Source: Scleroderma bovista (Eukaryota; Basidiomycota; Agaricomycetes; Boletales; Sclerodermataceae). From it: a stretch of DNA of 64,000 bases. The DNA lies in the NCBI GenBank assembly GCA_037178675.1, contig JAYMGJ010000109.1, forward strand, positions 1-64,000, in the 5' to 3' direction. Positions within the stretch are counted from its first letter, which is position 1. The number at the start of each line of letters is the position of its first letter. Made by a program: the position numbers and the translations under genes. Shown one piece after another: positions 1 to 11,126 of this stretch. Under the pieces are notes generated by a model. It saw only the letters and a program-made list of their open reading frames with translations. It was not told the DNA's origin and made no database searches.

Positions 1-840
1 CACCTAGGCAGCGCAGAATACCACACGGTGTTCGAGGCAGAGGCAGTAGGCCTCATTTTAGCAGCGCGCCTCCTACTAACAAGACCCGAAACAAGCTTTC
101 CGGCAACGATACTAGTCGACAATCAAGCGGTTATCAGATCAGGTGAAAACCCGACAGCTAAACCAGGCCACTACCTTCTTCTCCGCTTTAGAAACCTTAT
201 GCGCCATCTACACGAGAAGAAGGACAGCAGCAGGGAGGACGTAACAGTCAGGTGGATAGCAGGACACAAAGATGTCGAGGGCAACGAAGTAGCGGACAGG
301 GAAGCGAAGTTGGCGGCGAAGGGAGCAACTAACTCAAGCCCTAAGCACAAACTACCCATCGCACTACGGAAGCAGCTGCCACGCAGTATCCCCGCACTCA
401 AACAACACCACAATGCAACGCTGAAGAAGCTCTGGAAAGACGAGTGGTCAATATCAACCCGCTTCCCCCACCTCTCCACAATCGACCCCACGCTCCCCTC
501 AAGAGCATTCATGAAACTCACGGGCTCCCTACGCAAACGGCAAGCTGGCCTCTACACGCAGCTCAGAACGGGTCATGTGCCTCTCAACAAACACTTGTTC
601 CACTTTAAATGCAGCAACTCCCCTAACTGCCTCCAGTGCGGTGATTCTACGCCCGAATCGGTACACCACTTCCTGTTTGTATGCCCAAGATACAACAGAG
701 AGAGGTTTATCCTAGAACGGGATGTCGGCCGGAAGGTTTACCACGTAGCTCATCTACTCGCTCACCCCAACGCGAGAGCGCATCTTTTACGCTTCGTCAA
801 CGAAACAACGCGATTAAAAATGACGTTCGGTGAGGTATAG
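1..840 (+). CDS. LINE reverse transcriptase, C-terminal end (RNase H and zinc knuckle), partial
   Basis: The frame is open from the window edge to a stop at 838-840, so this is the 3' part of a longer protein. The first ~100 residues read as a type I RNase H domain: a Glu in FEAEAVG, an Asp in ILVDNQA, and a His and Asp in the GHKDVEGNEVADREAK segment sit where the catalytic carboxylates and His are expected. Near the C-terminus a Cys-x2-Cys-x8-His-x5-Cys knuckle (CLQCGD through FVC) is typical of LINE ORF2 ends. A 3' untranslated region and poly-A tail follow. RNase H plus this knuckle suggests a Tad1-like fungal clade, but with the RT domain outside the window the clade is inference. No frameshift is seen in the part present. 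Confidence 0.85.
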   Translation, partial: HLGSAEYHTVFEAEAVGLILAARLLLTRPETSFPATILVDNQAVIRSGENPTAKPGHYLLLRFRNLMRHLHEKKDSSREDVTVRWIAGHKDVEGNEVADREAKLAAKGATNSSPKHKLPIALRKQLPRSIPALKQHHNATLKKLWKDEWSISTRFPHLSTIDPTLPSRAFMKLTGSLRKRQAGLYTQLRTGHVPLNKHLFHFKCSNSPNCLQCGDSTPESVHHFLFVCPRYNRERFILERDVGRKVYHVAHLLAHPNARAHLLRFVNETTRLKMTFGEV

Positions 841-1432
841 TACACGTACTTAACATGACGCTGAAAATGCACAGCCACCAACAGCGAACAGACCACCCGC
901 TCCAAGCCTACGCACTTAAGCTCCAAGAGCCCAATCTGCGCCCCGTAACAAGCCTATGCCTCCCAACGGAAGCTAGCAACGTCAGACACACCGTTCACTC
1001 AAAACTCACGTCCCCTGCCCCCACTCGGCTCCTTATTTAATTAGTTTCTCTTCTCCTTTTCTTTTCTTTTCCTTTTCCCCTCCTCCCTCTCCTTGCTCCC
1101 TCCCCGCGCCTCACCCACCTGAAGGGCGGCAACCGCAACTCTGCCGCAGGCACCTAACCCCGTCCCTTTCCCATCCGTCAACATATCTCCTCCGCCAGTC
1201 ATTCGCCAACCTCGCAGCGGAGTCGCGAGATTACAGAGACACCAGGGACAGACTGCCCACAACCATTCTCCTTCAGCTCACGCACGCTCATGCGGCCGGG
1301 CTAGTGTTCTATAGAATCAAACCTACGTTACACAGATATACCAAGCACACCTAGCTACATAGTCAGTATAGTGCGACATAGGACAACACGTCCTCAGGCA
1401 CTTAAATTGGATTAAAAAAAAAAAAAAAAAAA
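1..1432 (+). mobile_element. LINE (non-LTR retrotransposon) 3' end with poly-A, inserted in an AAA gene
   Basis: The element comprises the RNase H/knuckle coding end (to 840), about 570 bp of pyrimidine-rich 3' UTR and a terminal A-run at 1414-1432. Directly after the A-run an AAA ATPase reading frame is open with no stop, so the insertion lies inside coding sequence. The last ~75 bp before the tail (around 1355-1412) share a motif with the small poly-A insert at 22669-22822, which suggests a related element family. The 5' end and the upstream target-site duplicate lie outside the window. Confidence 0.85.
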
Positions 1433-3280
1433 GCTCAAAGGCCAGGACCTCTCCGCTACCGATGATGCGAAACGTGTAGCACGCGATCTTCTCTCTCGCA
1501 TGAAGAGCCGTCCAAATTTCGGAAATGCTGGCGAAGTGGAAAATATATTGGGTCTTGCCAAAGCTCGGTATCAGAATCGCATGGCATCGATCCCACCCAA
1601 TAAACGAACGGGAGTCACGTTTGAACCCCAAGACTTTGACCCTGACTATAAACGGGACCAGAACGCGTCTGCCAATTTGGCCAAACTGTTTGGGGATGTC
1701 GTGGGGTGCGAGGACATCATAAAGAGGCTTGATAACTACCAGAAGATCGCACGCGTTATGAAAGCTCAGGGACTAGATATGCGGTCCCACATACCGAGCA
1801 ATTTCATTTTCAAGGGGCCACCTGGTGAGTAGATGCAGAATGGTCTGAAAACATGTGGAGTGACGCCGCTACAACAGGAACCGGAAAGACGAGCACCGCG
1901 AGGAAACTTGGCCAAGTTTACTACGACATGGGGTTCTTGTCTTCTAAAGAGGTGGTCGAGTGCTCCGCCTCAGATCTCGTCGGACAGTATGTTGGACAGA
2001 CGGGTCCTAAAACCAAGGCAGTCTTCGAAAAGGCTCTCGGAAAGGTGCTCTTCATCGACGAGGCATATCGCTTGAGCGAGGGGCACTTTGCCAAGGAAGC
2101 CATGGACGAAATTGTTGGCCTTATGACGCAAGAACGATTCTTGAATAAACTCATCATCATCCTGGCAGGCTACGAACACGAGATGAACGCACTTCTCAGC
2201 GTCAACCCTGGTTTATCGAGTCGCTTTCCAGAGGAGATCGCTTTCCAGAACATGACTCCTAAACAGTGCTTGTCACTCCTGGACAAGGACCTTCGCAAGA
2301 GCGGGATTGTCGTTGCAGAGCTGACAGATTCAAACTCAACGGAGTACACCGAGGTGGAGAGCATCGTCGAGTCCATGTCTCAACTGTCCTCCTGGGGAAA
2401 TGCAAGAGACATGAAAACAATTGGGAAGCGGATGGTGCAGCAGGCGTTCTCCAATGCTGCCAATAATTTCGGGCAGCCCCCTTCTTTGACTATAGGCGAG
2501 GCAGTTGCGGTTCTGAGATTGACCTGGGATGAGAAGCGAGGACGTTTGAATGTACCCACTATGGGCCGTTCTCATCAAAATAATCCTTTGCTGCCTCCAA
2601 TGGCTAGCTTCAACGGGCCTGCATCTCCACCTCCGCCGACGAGTACCAGTTCTGCGACTCAGACATCGAAACCTCCCCCTCCATCCCCGCGACAGTCGCC
2701 AGACACACAAACTGCCCGCCTCAAGGCCCGCAGCAAGCCGCAGACACCTCCGCCTGCAACTGCGTCCGACGAGTCCAGCAGGGCATCCACGCCGGGGCCT
2801 GAAAGCTTGGTATGCCGTGATCGCGGTGTCTCTGATGAAGTCTGGAACCAACTTCAACTGGACAAAGCTGCTGAACTAGCACTCAGGAAACGTGCGATCG
2901 AGGAGGAGCGGGGGCTGCAGCTCAAGCTCGCACTTGCAACAAATGAGCAGCAGCGCGCTGAGATGGCTGCCCGTGCACTAGAGAATGAGAAACGGCGGGC
3001 TGGTGGGGACCCAGCAAGGTTGGCGGAGGTAGAGAGACAGTTTGCTGAGGCAAAGAAGCGCGAGGCGGCGGTGAAGGCTGCGAGGGCGAGAGCTGCTGCA
3101 GAGTTGAAGAGGAAGCAGGAGGAGGAAGCGAAGAGATTGAAGGAGTTGGAAGAGGCACGACAGAAGTTGGCACAGATGGGGCTTTGCCCGATGGGCTATC
3201 AATGGATCCCGCAGGCATCAGGATGGAGATGTGCGGGTGGGTCACACTACATGCCAAGTGAACAACTGAATCTAGGATAG
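1433..3280 (+). pseudogene. CbxX/CfxQ-type AAA ATPase, C-terminal part, 5' side interrupted by LINE
   Basis: Two exons (1433-1824 and 1878-3280) joined by a 53-nt intron with GTGAGT and ACAACAG ends give about 597 residues with no stop. Walker A (GPPGTGKT) is rebuilt across the intron; Walker B is VLFIDEAYRL; a sensor-type Arg region follows (NPGLSSRFP). After the AAA module come a Pro/Ser/Thr-rich linker (about residues 245-325), a charged Glu/Lys/Arg/Ala coiled coil (about 350-450) and a Trp/Cys/Gly tail. The AAA core resembles CbxX modules found at the C-terminus of some fungal ZNFX1-like proteins. The frame begins immediately after the LINE poly-A, so the native N-terminal part is displaced to the left of the LINE. 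The remaining 3' part is well preserved, so the insertion looks recent or a downstream start may be used; I call it disrupted. Confidence 0.75.
1825..1877 (+). other. Intron in the Walker A codon of the AAA gene
   Basis: GTGAGT at the 5' end and ACAACAG at the 3' end bracket 53 nt. Removal joins the two halves of GPPGTGKT; the intron is phase 1, splitting the Gly codon after PP. The helicase gene at 4583 has an intron at the identical place in its own Walker A. Confidence 0.85.
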
Positions 3281-4582
3281 CGACCTGTGTCGAATCAGTC
3301 CGTTGTTATGACATGTGCAGAGTGCCATGTATTTGAGAGTTGGCATGTATTAATAGCATCCATTCATTCTTTGCAAAAGATACGGAGAGCCAGTGAAGTA
3401 ATCGGAGTCCCTCAACATTTCTCTTGGATGGAAGGTAAACCCATTGTCCAGACTCAGAATCATATGTAGCATGCTCGCAACAGGGGCCGGGCCAATACTT
3501 CGGTATTCCTGTGTTCCCGTGCTATACATCGTTCAACGGAAATTAAAGCGCCTGACCTACACACGTCCAATCCTAGGTTCCGCCAAGAAGGGTTGAAACA
3601 CGACTATATCATGCGACTGGCAGAAGCAACATCATGATGGCGTGATTAGTACCCTAGTCAGTTTCTTCATCATCCGCTTTTGTCTCCGAAATCTGGGTGG
3701 AGCACCAATAGATAGTGAGAGAGCTGAGGACGACAGTGGCTGGTGGTCCGGCCCTGTCCGGCCCCGCGGGATTCGTATCATAGGGCCTGTTTTACGGTCA
3801 GTAGTGAAGGTCGAGGCACTGGACGTATCCCGGCTCGAGGGATCAGAATATACGGCAAGGGTGACTACAAGGCAAGTTTTAGAGCCAGTTTGATGCCAGT
3901 CGGTTTAGGAAGTTTCGAGGCTTCAGGGCATTACAACGACAAAACATTGGCAGGCCAATGCCAGACAACGGCACTTTCCGATAACTGTAATATCCATGTT
4001 GGCAAAGGTTGGCAGTTCCGGAGGAAGCCCTTGGAACTTCCTTAGAAGCTTTTTCGAAGGTGGCGTTGGCACTTACGAATCTTGTTGAGACGTGCGTCCA
4101 ACAACAGCCTTGCTGGTTTCAATCACCTAGCCTCCCGCTGTTCAGAAGGCATCCATCAAGCTGCCATTGCGATATCCCAACTGAAGCCCACTCTTATGAC
4201 ATGCTATCTAGGGTTTTCTGAACCGCAATCCAGGTGGACACCAGGCTCTGTTAATGCGTCAACATCCAAAACCTTATTAAAAGCCCCCTACCCTCTGTAT
4301 TAACGGATTACTCCAGGGCTATCTGCCAGGATGCTTCCTCACGACACCAGCATGCAATCATTCGAATCACCAAATCGCGGCATCCTCGTTCAGCCACCAG
4401 CAGTGAAATGAAAGACGCTACAGGCATCTATGGGCGTCACCCCAAATCAGGGGAGCGAAGATCCTTCTGGTGGGTGCAGCTCGTATTTCTCCTGGACACG
4501 GTGTGGCGTAAGGTATAAGTAGCCCTTGCTGAGCTGCAATCAGTCTTCATTCGTCCCTTCTAGCTGTTCTCTGACTCTGCGA
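3281..4582 (+). promoter_or_regulatory. Intergenic region with repeat-unit homology and helicase promoter
   Basis: I see no gene here. Segments at about 3540-3960 resemble the block upstream of the BTB-type genes at 15.0, 20.7, 27.3 and 42.6 kb (shared words such as GCGCCTGACCTACACACG and a GTAGTGAAGGTCGAGG-like stretch), so this is an older, more diverged version of the unit spacer. A TATA-like TATAAG lies at 4514-4519, about 65 nt before the chosen helicase ATG, which is a normal fungal spacing. Confidence 0.5.
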
Positions 4583-7500
4583 ATGACAGACCAACGAACC
4601 AGACAACTGGACAAGCGTTTTCGTGACGTCCTTGATGGTAATGTCGAACTGGATCTACGCCCCAGCCCTTGTCGCCTTTTCTTGCAGGGTCTTTGTGTCC
4701 AGGTTGATCCGGCTAAATGTGTAGACCAGATTGTCAAGAGCCCTAGTGGAATAGGGGTCGTTCAAAAGGCACTGAGTTCCGACCTCGGAGCAGAGTTCCT
4801 GAACGGCCCGGCTTCTGACGTTCTTGAGTACCTTCTCCGTGTCGACAGCGTGGGCGGTGACGTGCTGAACGATGTCATCGTTAGCATCGTCGAACCGCCC
4901 ATTTTCTGGAATGCGTTCCATAGAGCATTTGAGGATGGCACTCTGGACCAACGAGCCCAGGGTGTCTTCGCAAGTGTTCTATCTTATCTCCTCCAGATGG
5001 AGAATAGGGATACCGCCCCGTACCGCGAGCTCGCCAGCCGCCCATCCTTGCTGGACAACTTCCTCGCTTCCAGCCAACAAGCGGTTCGGGAAGCCGGTTA
5101 TCTCATTAAACATATTCTCTCCTCTTCAGATATCGGGGATTCTGGCGCGCCTGGCGGACGTCATGATAACGATTTCGCCGATTTCCATAAGGTTGCTATC
5201 ACTCCGACTGCAGACGAGTTACTCAGCCAGAGGAGACCTGCTCTGCGGCCCGCTTCATTTTTCGATGACCCAGAGGGCAAAGACTCGCGCTTTACGGACT
5301 ACCTCGATATCCTGTTCCGTTTGTTGAGGGAAGATATGATGCACGAGTTGAAGGAGGAGGTCGACATCATTCTGAAGAAGAAGCAGGGGAGACATCGTGG
5401 TATCGTCGTCAACCACGTTAGGTTGGCTGGTGTCTACACTGGCGCTGCGAAGCAGAATACGCATTGGGGCCTCCAGCTCCGGTGCTATCCAGACCTCTTC
5501 GTATTCAAGGGCATCAAAGATGAAGACAGAAAGAAGTTTATCACGGATAATGATCGTGGTTCGAAGATTCTTCGGCATCAATCCTTTGCATGCCTCGTCG
5601 TCGATGACACAATTCTAAGCCTTGGTACGATCCACCGTGACGAAGAATTGCTGGCAAAGAAGCCTCCTACAATTGTTCTTCAGATCGAAGGCGAAGCAAA
5701 CATCTCGAAAACCCTTGTCCAGCTCAAGGTCGCGAAACAAATTCGTCTTGTCCAGATTGACACCGCTTTGTTTGCTTTCGAGCCCGTGCTGAGAGCTCTC
5801 CAGAAAGTGCAGACCTTACCTCTCTGCCACGAGATCTTGTTTTGGGAGGCGGGTACTTCCGTTGGCAGCCCGCCCGTCACCATTCCTCAAATAACCTCCC
5901 AACTCGCACAAAATCCTTCAATGGATTTACAACCTTTGCTCAACACCCGGAACTCCATCAAACTTGACGTCTCACAAGCTCAGTCTCTCATCATGGGACT
6001 GAACCAGAAATTATCGCTCATCCAGGGCCCACCTGGTACGTTTTATCCATGTTAGGATTTATTCTCTGTTGATCACTGCGCCGTTAGGGACCGGGAAATC
6101 CTTCGTTGGTGCCCTTCTTGCAAAGGCATTGCACGACTTCACATGTCAGACAATTCTGGTAGTTTGCTATACGAATCACGCTCTCGATCAATTCCTGGAA
6201 GACCTCATTGACATCGGTATTAACAGCCAAAATATTGTTCGTCTCGGGGGTCGGCCTAACAGCGCAGTCGCTCACCTTAGCATCCACAACCTCCCGAAGG
6301 AAAAGGTCTTCCGCACGAGATCAGACTGGACGGCTGTAGATTCTATCAAGGCGTCTGCAAATGACTATCAACAAAGGCTACAGCAATCGTTCAAACCCTT
6401 GTCACTACCGCAGACGGATCCGACGCGTTTGTTGACTTACATCAAATCTAAGGACGCCGACTATTACAATGCATTCCGTGTACCGAAACAAAAAGGTGGA
6501 ATGTCTATTGTGGGACCCAATGGAAAGTCGGTTCCTCCCCAGTTTCTCATCTCCAGATGGATGGAGGGGCAGGACGCGTGGAATTTCAAAAGCGAGCCTC
6601 ATGTGCAGCGCGCGGAGCGTATCTGGAACATGCCTAAAGCACTCCGCCAACAAAAGGTGGCTAGTTGGATAGCGAGCATGGTCGAAAAGAGCGCGGTGGA
6701 TATCTGCGTTGCTGGGAGAGGCTTCAATCACAGTCAGGACAGCCTTGCGCAGACATTCGGGCAAGGTGTGGTTACCCAGCTGAGGCGCAAGAGGGTCATC
6801 GGGTGTACCACGACTGGTGCTGCGAAGTACGCGGATGACATCAGGGCGATCTCTCCCGGCGTGTTACTTGTCGAAGAAGCGGGTGAGATTCTTGAGAGTC
6901 ACATCGTCACGGCTTTAGGCACCAGTATCACGCAAATGATTCTTATTGGTGACCACAAGTAATATGTTTCTATTCCTTGTCCTCGCAATCCGCTGACCGT
7001 CTTGCAGGCAATTGCGGCCGAAAGTAAATAGCTATGATCTGACGGTCGAGAGGGGTCAAGGATATGATCTGAACCGATCGATGTTCGAACGTCTCGTGCT
7101 GAAAGGATTTCCTCACGTCACGCTCTCTGTTCAGCACCGTATGCGCCCAGAGATATCTGCGTTTATTCGCACACTCACGTATCCGGAGCTGGAAGATGCG
7201 CCACAAACGAAGACAAGGGAGAATATCAGGGGTCTACAAAGTAATATTGTTTTTATTGACCACGGCCATCCAGAAGAAGAAGACAAACGCGCATTCGACC
7301 GAACAGATGGGAGCTCGCCGGCTTCGAAGCAAAACTCGTTTGAGGTAAAGATGGTGCTCAGAATAGTCCGATACCTCTTACAGCAAGGTTACGGAACCGA
7401 CAATATTGTTGTCCTGACGCCTTACCTTGGCCAATTATCCCTGCTACGGGATGCGTTCAAGAGCGAGACTGGTACGACTTTAAGTGACTTAGATTCGAAC

Positions 7501-8270
7501 GATCTTGGCAGAGCTGGGTTGTTGGGGGATAGTGGATCCCATAAGAAGACTGGTATCAGACTAGCTACAATTGGTACGCACCGTTCAACCCGCCGAATTG
7601 TTGGCTAATGGTTTCATGACCGGCAGATAATTACCAAGGTGAAGAGAGTGACATAATAGTCGCGAGCCTCTGTCGCTCGAATCCTCTCAACATCATTGGG
7701 TTCATGAGCTCTCCTGAGCGTCTCAACGTACTCATTTCTCGAGCGCGGAATGGTCTCATCCTCGTCGGAAATTCGTCTACTTTTGAACGTTCGAGGAAGG
7801 GGGGTCGACTTTGGACCCAATTCTTCGATCTTCTGCGAAGTGGAGGATACATATACAAGGGTCTTCCAATCAAGTGCCAGAGGCATCCTAGTTGTATACG
7901 TGAGATCGGGCGACCTGAAGATTTTGATGAATACTCTGCAGATGGAGGTTGTACAGAACCCTGGTAAGTACACCTTTCGTCGTTGTTGCTCGCGGAATGT
8001 ACTGAACTTGTGTGCAGTAATATGAGGCTCAGCAGTTGCACCCTCCATGCCTGCACTTTGAAATGCCATCCTTTCCGAACTCCCAACCAATTGGACGTAC
8101 ACAACACGATGCTGTGCAAAGCGGACTGCAGCGCTATGTGTCTGGCTGGCACACATCGGTTGAAATGGAAATGCCACCAGGATTATCCGGCGAAATGCTC
8201 GGGCTGTGAAAAGGCGAAGCGCAAGGTCACGCTCGAAGAAAAGTCGGGAGACAAGAATGAAGTTGGTTAA
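4583..8270 (+). CDS. ZNFX1-like SF1 (UPF1-type) helicase with one NFX1-type zinc finger
   Basis: Five exons (4583-6035, 6088-6958, 7008-7573, 7627-7963, 8018-8270) with introns of 49-54 nt join in frame to 1159 residues. The N-terminal ~430 residues include a Cys-rich patch (CRLFLQGLCVQVDPAKC) and the pre-helicase domain. Helicase motifs in order: I GPPGTGKS (~485), II LLVEEAGE, III GDHKQLRP, then SVQHRMRPE, YQGEESDIIV and ERLNVLISRARNGL. The last exon carries a Cys/His finger like the NFX1 type (CTLHACTLKCH through KWKCHQDYPAKCSGC). ZNFX1-family proteins act on RNA in antiviral or small-RNA pathways in animals; a role here is inference. The first ATG fitting the frame is at 4583; the frame extends 19 codons upstream without ATG. 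Family members often have several fingers and, in fungi, a C-terminal AAA part; this protein ends early. It is the only intact helicase among five copies. Confidence 0.88.
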
Positions 8271-8611
8271 CGTGCGAGTTGAAGTGCTGGGTGTTGAAGG
8301 GGTATTGATGAGTGTACTGGCTACCGCGGTCTTCGTTGCTACAGGCTAGCATACGAAGGACATATCTGACAAATGGGAGTGCGGTCGTTGTCCTGTGTGT
8401 CCACAGGATGTCTATTTTGTAACTGTTGAACATTCCTTGTCCTACATACTTGCAATGATAAGCTCTCGAGGGTCTTGATGACCTGACGCCGGGCGGTGGA
8501 GAATGTGGAGGCTGGTGGGCCGAAATCCTCCCCATCCCAGCCACCCTGGTCGGATTACTGATTTGCATGGATCGTGTTGGCGGAAGGCTAGGCGAACGCG
8601 AAGAACACATT
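8271..8611. other. Spacer after the helicase gene, no gene seen
   Basis: The first ~80 bases match the sequence after the decayed helicase at 40133 (a GTATTGATGAG and CTACCGCGGTCTTCGTTGCTACAGG stretch), so they belong to the repeated unit. The remainder, to the next helicase fragment, shows nothing I can name. Confidence 0.4.
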
Positions 8612-10050
8612 GAAGCGACTATCAACAAAGAATACAGAAATCGTTCAAACCCGAGCCTGGTCGACGACTCTCTTTCCCCCTCTTTCCCCTCTCTGTTACT
8701 TTTGTTTCCTCGTTCGATTGTCTAAGTGGCCTCACCTCGCAATGAGTTTTTCACACCAATCGTGATACACCCAATGACCCTCTTGCGCTTCAGCTGGGCA
8801 ACCACACTTGCCCGAATGCCTGAGCATTGATGTGCTTTGGGCATATTCCAAACATACTCCACGCGCTGTACGTGAGGCTCGCTTTTAAAATTCCACTCCT
8901 TCCCCTCCATCCGAATCTGGAGATGCAGAAACGGAGGAACCGACTTTCCATTATTGAGTCCATAGACACAGACCAGATACCGAAACGGGTAAGTCACGTG
9001 CTTACACGGTGCTGAAGTGATGACTCCGAATCAGGACGATCTACTTGTCGAAGAAGCGGGTGACTTTGAGAGTCACATCGTCACGGCCTTGGGCTCTAGT
9101 ATCACTCAATGATTTTTATTGGTGACCATAAGTAACGTGTTTCTATTCCTTATCCTTGCAGTCCGCTGACCGTCTTGGCCATTGCGGCCGAAAGGAAATA
9201 CTAGTTACGATCTAACTGTCGAAAGGCGTCAAGGATACACTGAACTGATCGATGTTCGAACGTCTCGTACTGAAAGGATTTCCTCACGTTACATTCTCTG
9301 TTCAGTACCGTATGCGCCCAGAGACTATCTGCGTTTATTCGCGTACTCACATATCCGGAGCTGGAGGATACACCACAAACGAAGACGAGGGAGAATACCG
9401 GGGGTCTACAGAGTAACATTGTTTTTTATCCATCACGGCCATTCAGAAGAAGATGACAAACGCGCGTTCGACCAAGCAGATGGGAGCTCGCTGGCTTCGA
9501 AGTGGAGGTAAAGATGGTGCTGAGAATAGTCCGATACCTCTTACACCAAGGTTATGGAACCGACATCGTTGTCCTGACGCCCCTATCTCCAAGTGGCCAA
9601 TTATCCCTGCTACGGGACGTGTTCAAGAGCGAGACTGGTACGGTTTTAAGTCACTTAGATTCGAACAATCTTTCCAGAGCCGAGCTGTTGGGAGACAGTG
9701 GCTCCCATAAAAAGACTGGTATCAGACTAGCTACAATTGGTACGCACCGTTCAACCCGCCGAATTGTTGGCTAATGGTTTCATGACCCGCAGATAATTAC
9801 CAAGGTGAAGAGAATGACATAATAGTCGCGAGCCTCTGTCGCTCGAATCCTCTCAATATCATTGTGTTCATGAGCTTTCATGAGCGTCTCAATGCATTCA
9901 TTTCTCCAGCACGGAATGATCTCATTGTCGTCGGAAATTCGTCTAACTTTGAACGTTCGAGGAAGGGGACGGCTTTGGACCCGATTCTTCGACCTTCTGC
10001 GGAGTGGAGGATAGATATACAAGAATATTCCAATGAAGCTCCAGAGGCAG
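8612..10050 (+). pseudogene. Decayed helicase copy 2 with an internal inverted segment
   Basis: Starts with a short forward match to the ACTATCAACAAAG-TACAG region of the intact helicase, continues in the wrong orientation (about 8745-8962), then resumes forward at LVEEAG (9037), the GDHK exon end, the QHRM region (9300) and the LGQLSLLRD and TIG segments (9500-9740). Intron remnants with splice-like ends persist (9134-9170 and 9741-9792), so this is a DNA duplication, not a retrocopy. Frameshifts and stops occur from 9100 on (for example the TGA in SITQ-ND and the broken QYRMRP stretch). The last recognisable part is the SRARN..LIVVGNSS segment near 9930 and ~80 bases after it. Confidence 0.85.
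8745..8962 (-). pseudogene. Inverted helicase segment inside copy 2
   Basis: On the minus strand this reads NGKSVPP, LQIRMEGKEWNFKSEPHVQR, VWNMPKA, then VVAQLKRKRVIGCITIG, which is the middle of the helicase (between motifs I and II) in reverse relative to its flanks. About 30 residues between WNMPKA and the VVAQLKRK part are missing. Roughly 75-80 bp of unrelated filler lie on each side (8662-8740 and 8965-9035). Confidence 0.85.
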
Positions 10051-11126
10051 TGTTCCGATTCTGTTTTGAGGGCTCAGCATCGACCACTTCGTGTTACAGC
10101 ATGCAATGTAAGCGTTCTTGATCTCCAGCACTCGACTGATATTTCTAGGTGCGATTTTGATTCTTCTGTCTCGACGTTTGGGTCTATGGGCCTCTCAGGG
10201 ACTATTCGAATGGTTTCCTGGTCATTGTGTGGCACGCGCACTGTTTCGCATTCTTGAGCTGTGCTGATATTTAGGTACAAATTTGATTCTTCCGCGCCGC
10301 CGTCTACATTCAACGACCCCGTACGGACGTTCTGAGGGACCTGTAGGTGGCCTAGACGACATAGGTAAGTTGTCACTTTGCGATCACTGGCCTTGATACG
10401 CGCGCTGACTTTCTCTAGCCAGCCGTGCTTCCTCGACTCACTGAGTCGATGCTGCTGTGGCTTATTGTGCTGTCGTCGCCACCGTCGCCGCTATCCGTGG
10501 TTTCGCGTGCCATCACCACTACTGCCTCGTCTCGCCCGATCATAACCTCGCGCTCGACCTGTCCGAACGCGAATGTTCGACTTGTGTGGCCAGGGATTTC
10601 GATTGGAGTGCTCGTGGTACAAATACATTGACATCGTCGACATCTCCAACACCGACTCGTTTCCATCGCCGAGCGGGTTTTGGCAGCTCGGTTTCGTGCG
10701 CAGTAGGTGAGTTTTGAGTTTTCGACCGTTTCGTGGCACGACAAGCAGAAGAAAATGCACGATACACTACATCGCTCTCTAGCCCCTCGGACATGTGCAT
10801 CTCATGTAAGTACCTCATTAAATTCCGTGCGACTGTCTGACTCTATTGCAGTCTTGTGGACAAGGCAATATGAATTTTTGGATCACACGTTGGATCATGT
10901 GCGTGAGATTTTTACACCTATATGACTACACTACATTGTCTGTCTATCACGCAGCCTCACCCAAGAATTGCGCAGGGGGGGTCACTGAAAAGTCGCTCAC
11001 CACCATCTCTATGTTCATTTTGGTTACAGATGCAATGTTATACCAGTATCGAGCAAGGTTTGCGCCGGCGCAGTCGCCACTTCCTCCTCCTAGTACATAC
11101 TTGTTAATTGATCTTCTGTTCCCAAG
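10051..11126 (+). other. Unidentified ~1.07-kb insertion with splice-like signals
   Basis: Helicase homology stops near 10050 and unit homology resumes near 11127, so this stretch is extra relative to the other units. It contains several pairs of intron-like signals on the plus strand: GTAAGC-TTCTAG (about 10109-10150), GTAAGTTG-TCTCTAG (about 10364-10418) and GTAAGTACC-TTGCAG (about 10807-10852), each 43-55 nt long. Two exon-like pieces begin alike (TAGGTGCGATTTTGATTCTTC and TAGGTACAAATTTGATTCTTC). I recognise no protein family. It may be a captured fragment of a multi-exon gene or an unknown element. Confidence 0.35.

Noticed and set aside
2336..2857. Minus-strand frame over the AAA gene
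   Set aside because: Shadow of the Pro/Ser-rich coding region on the plus strand.
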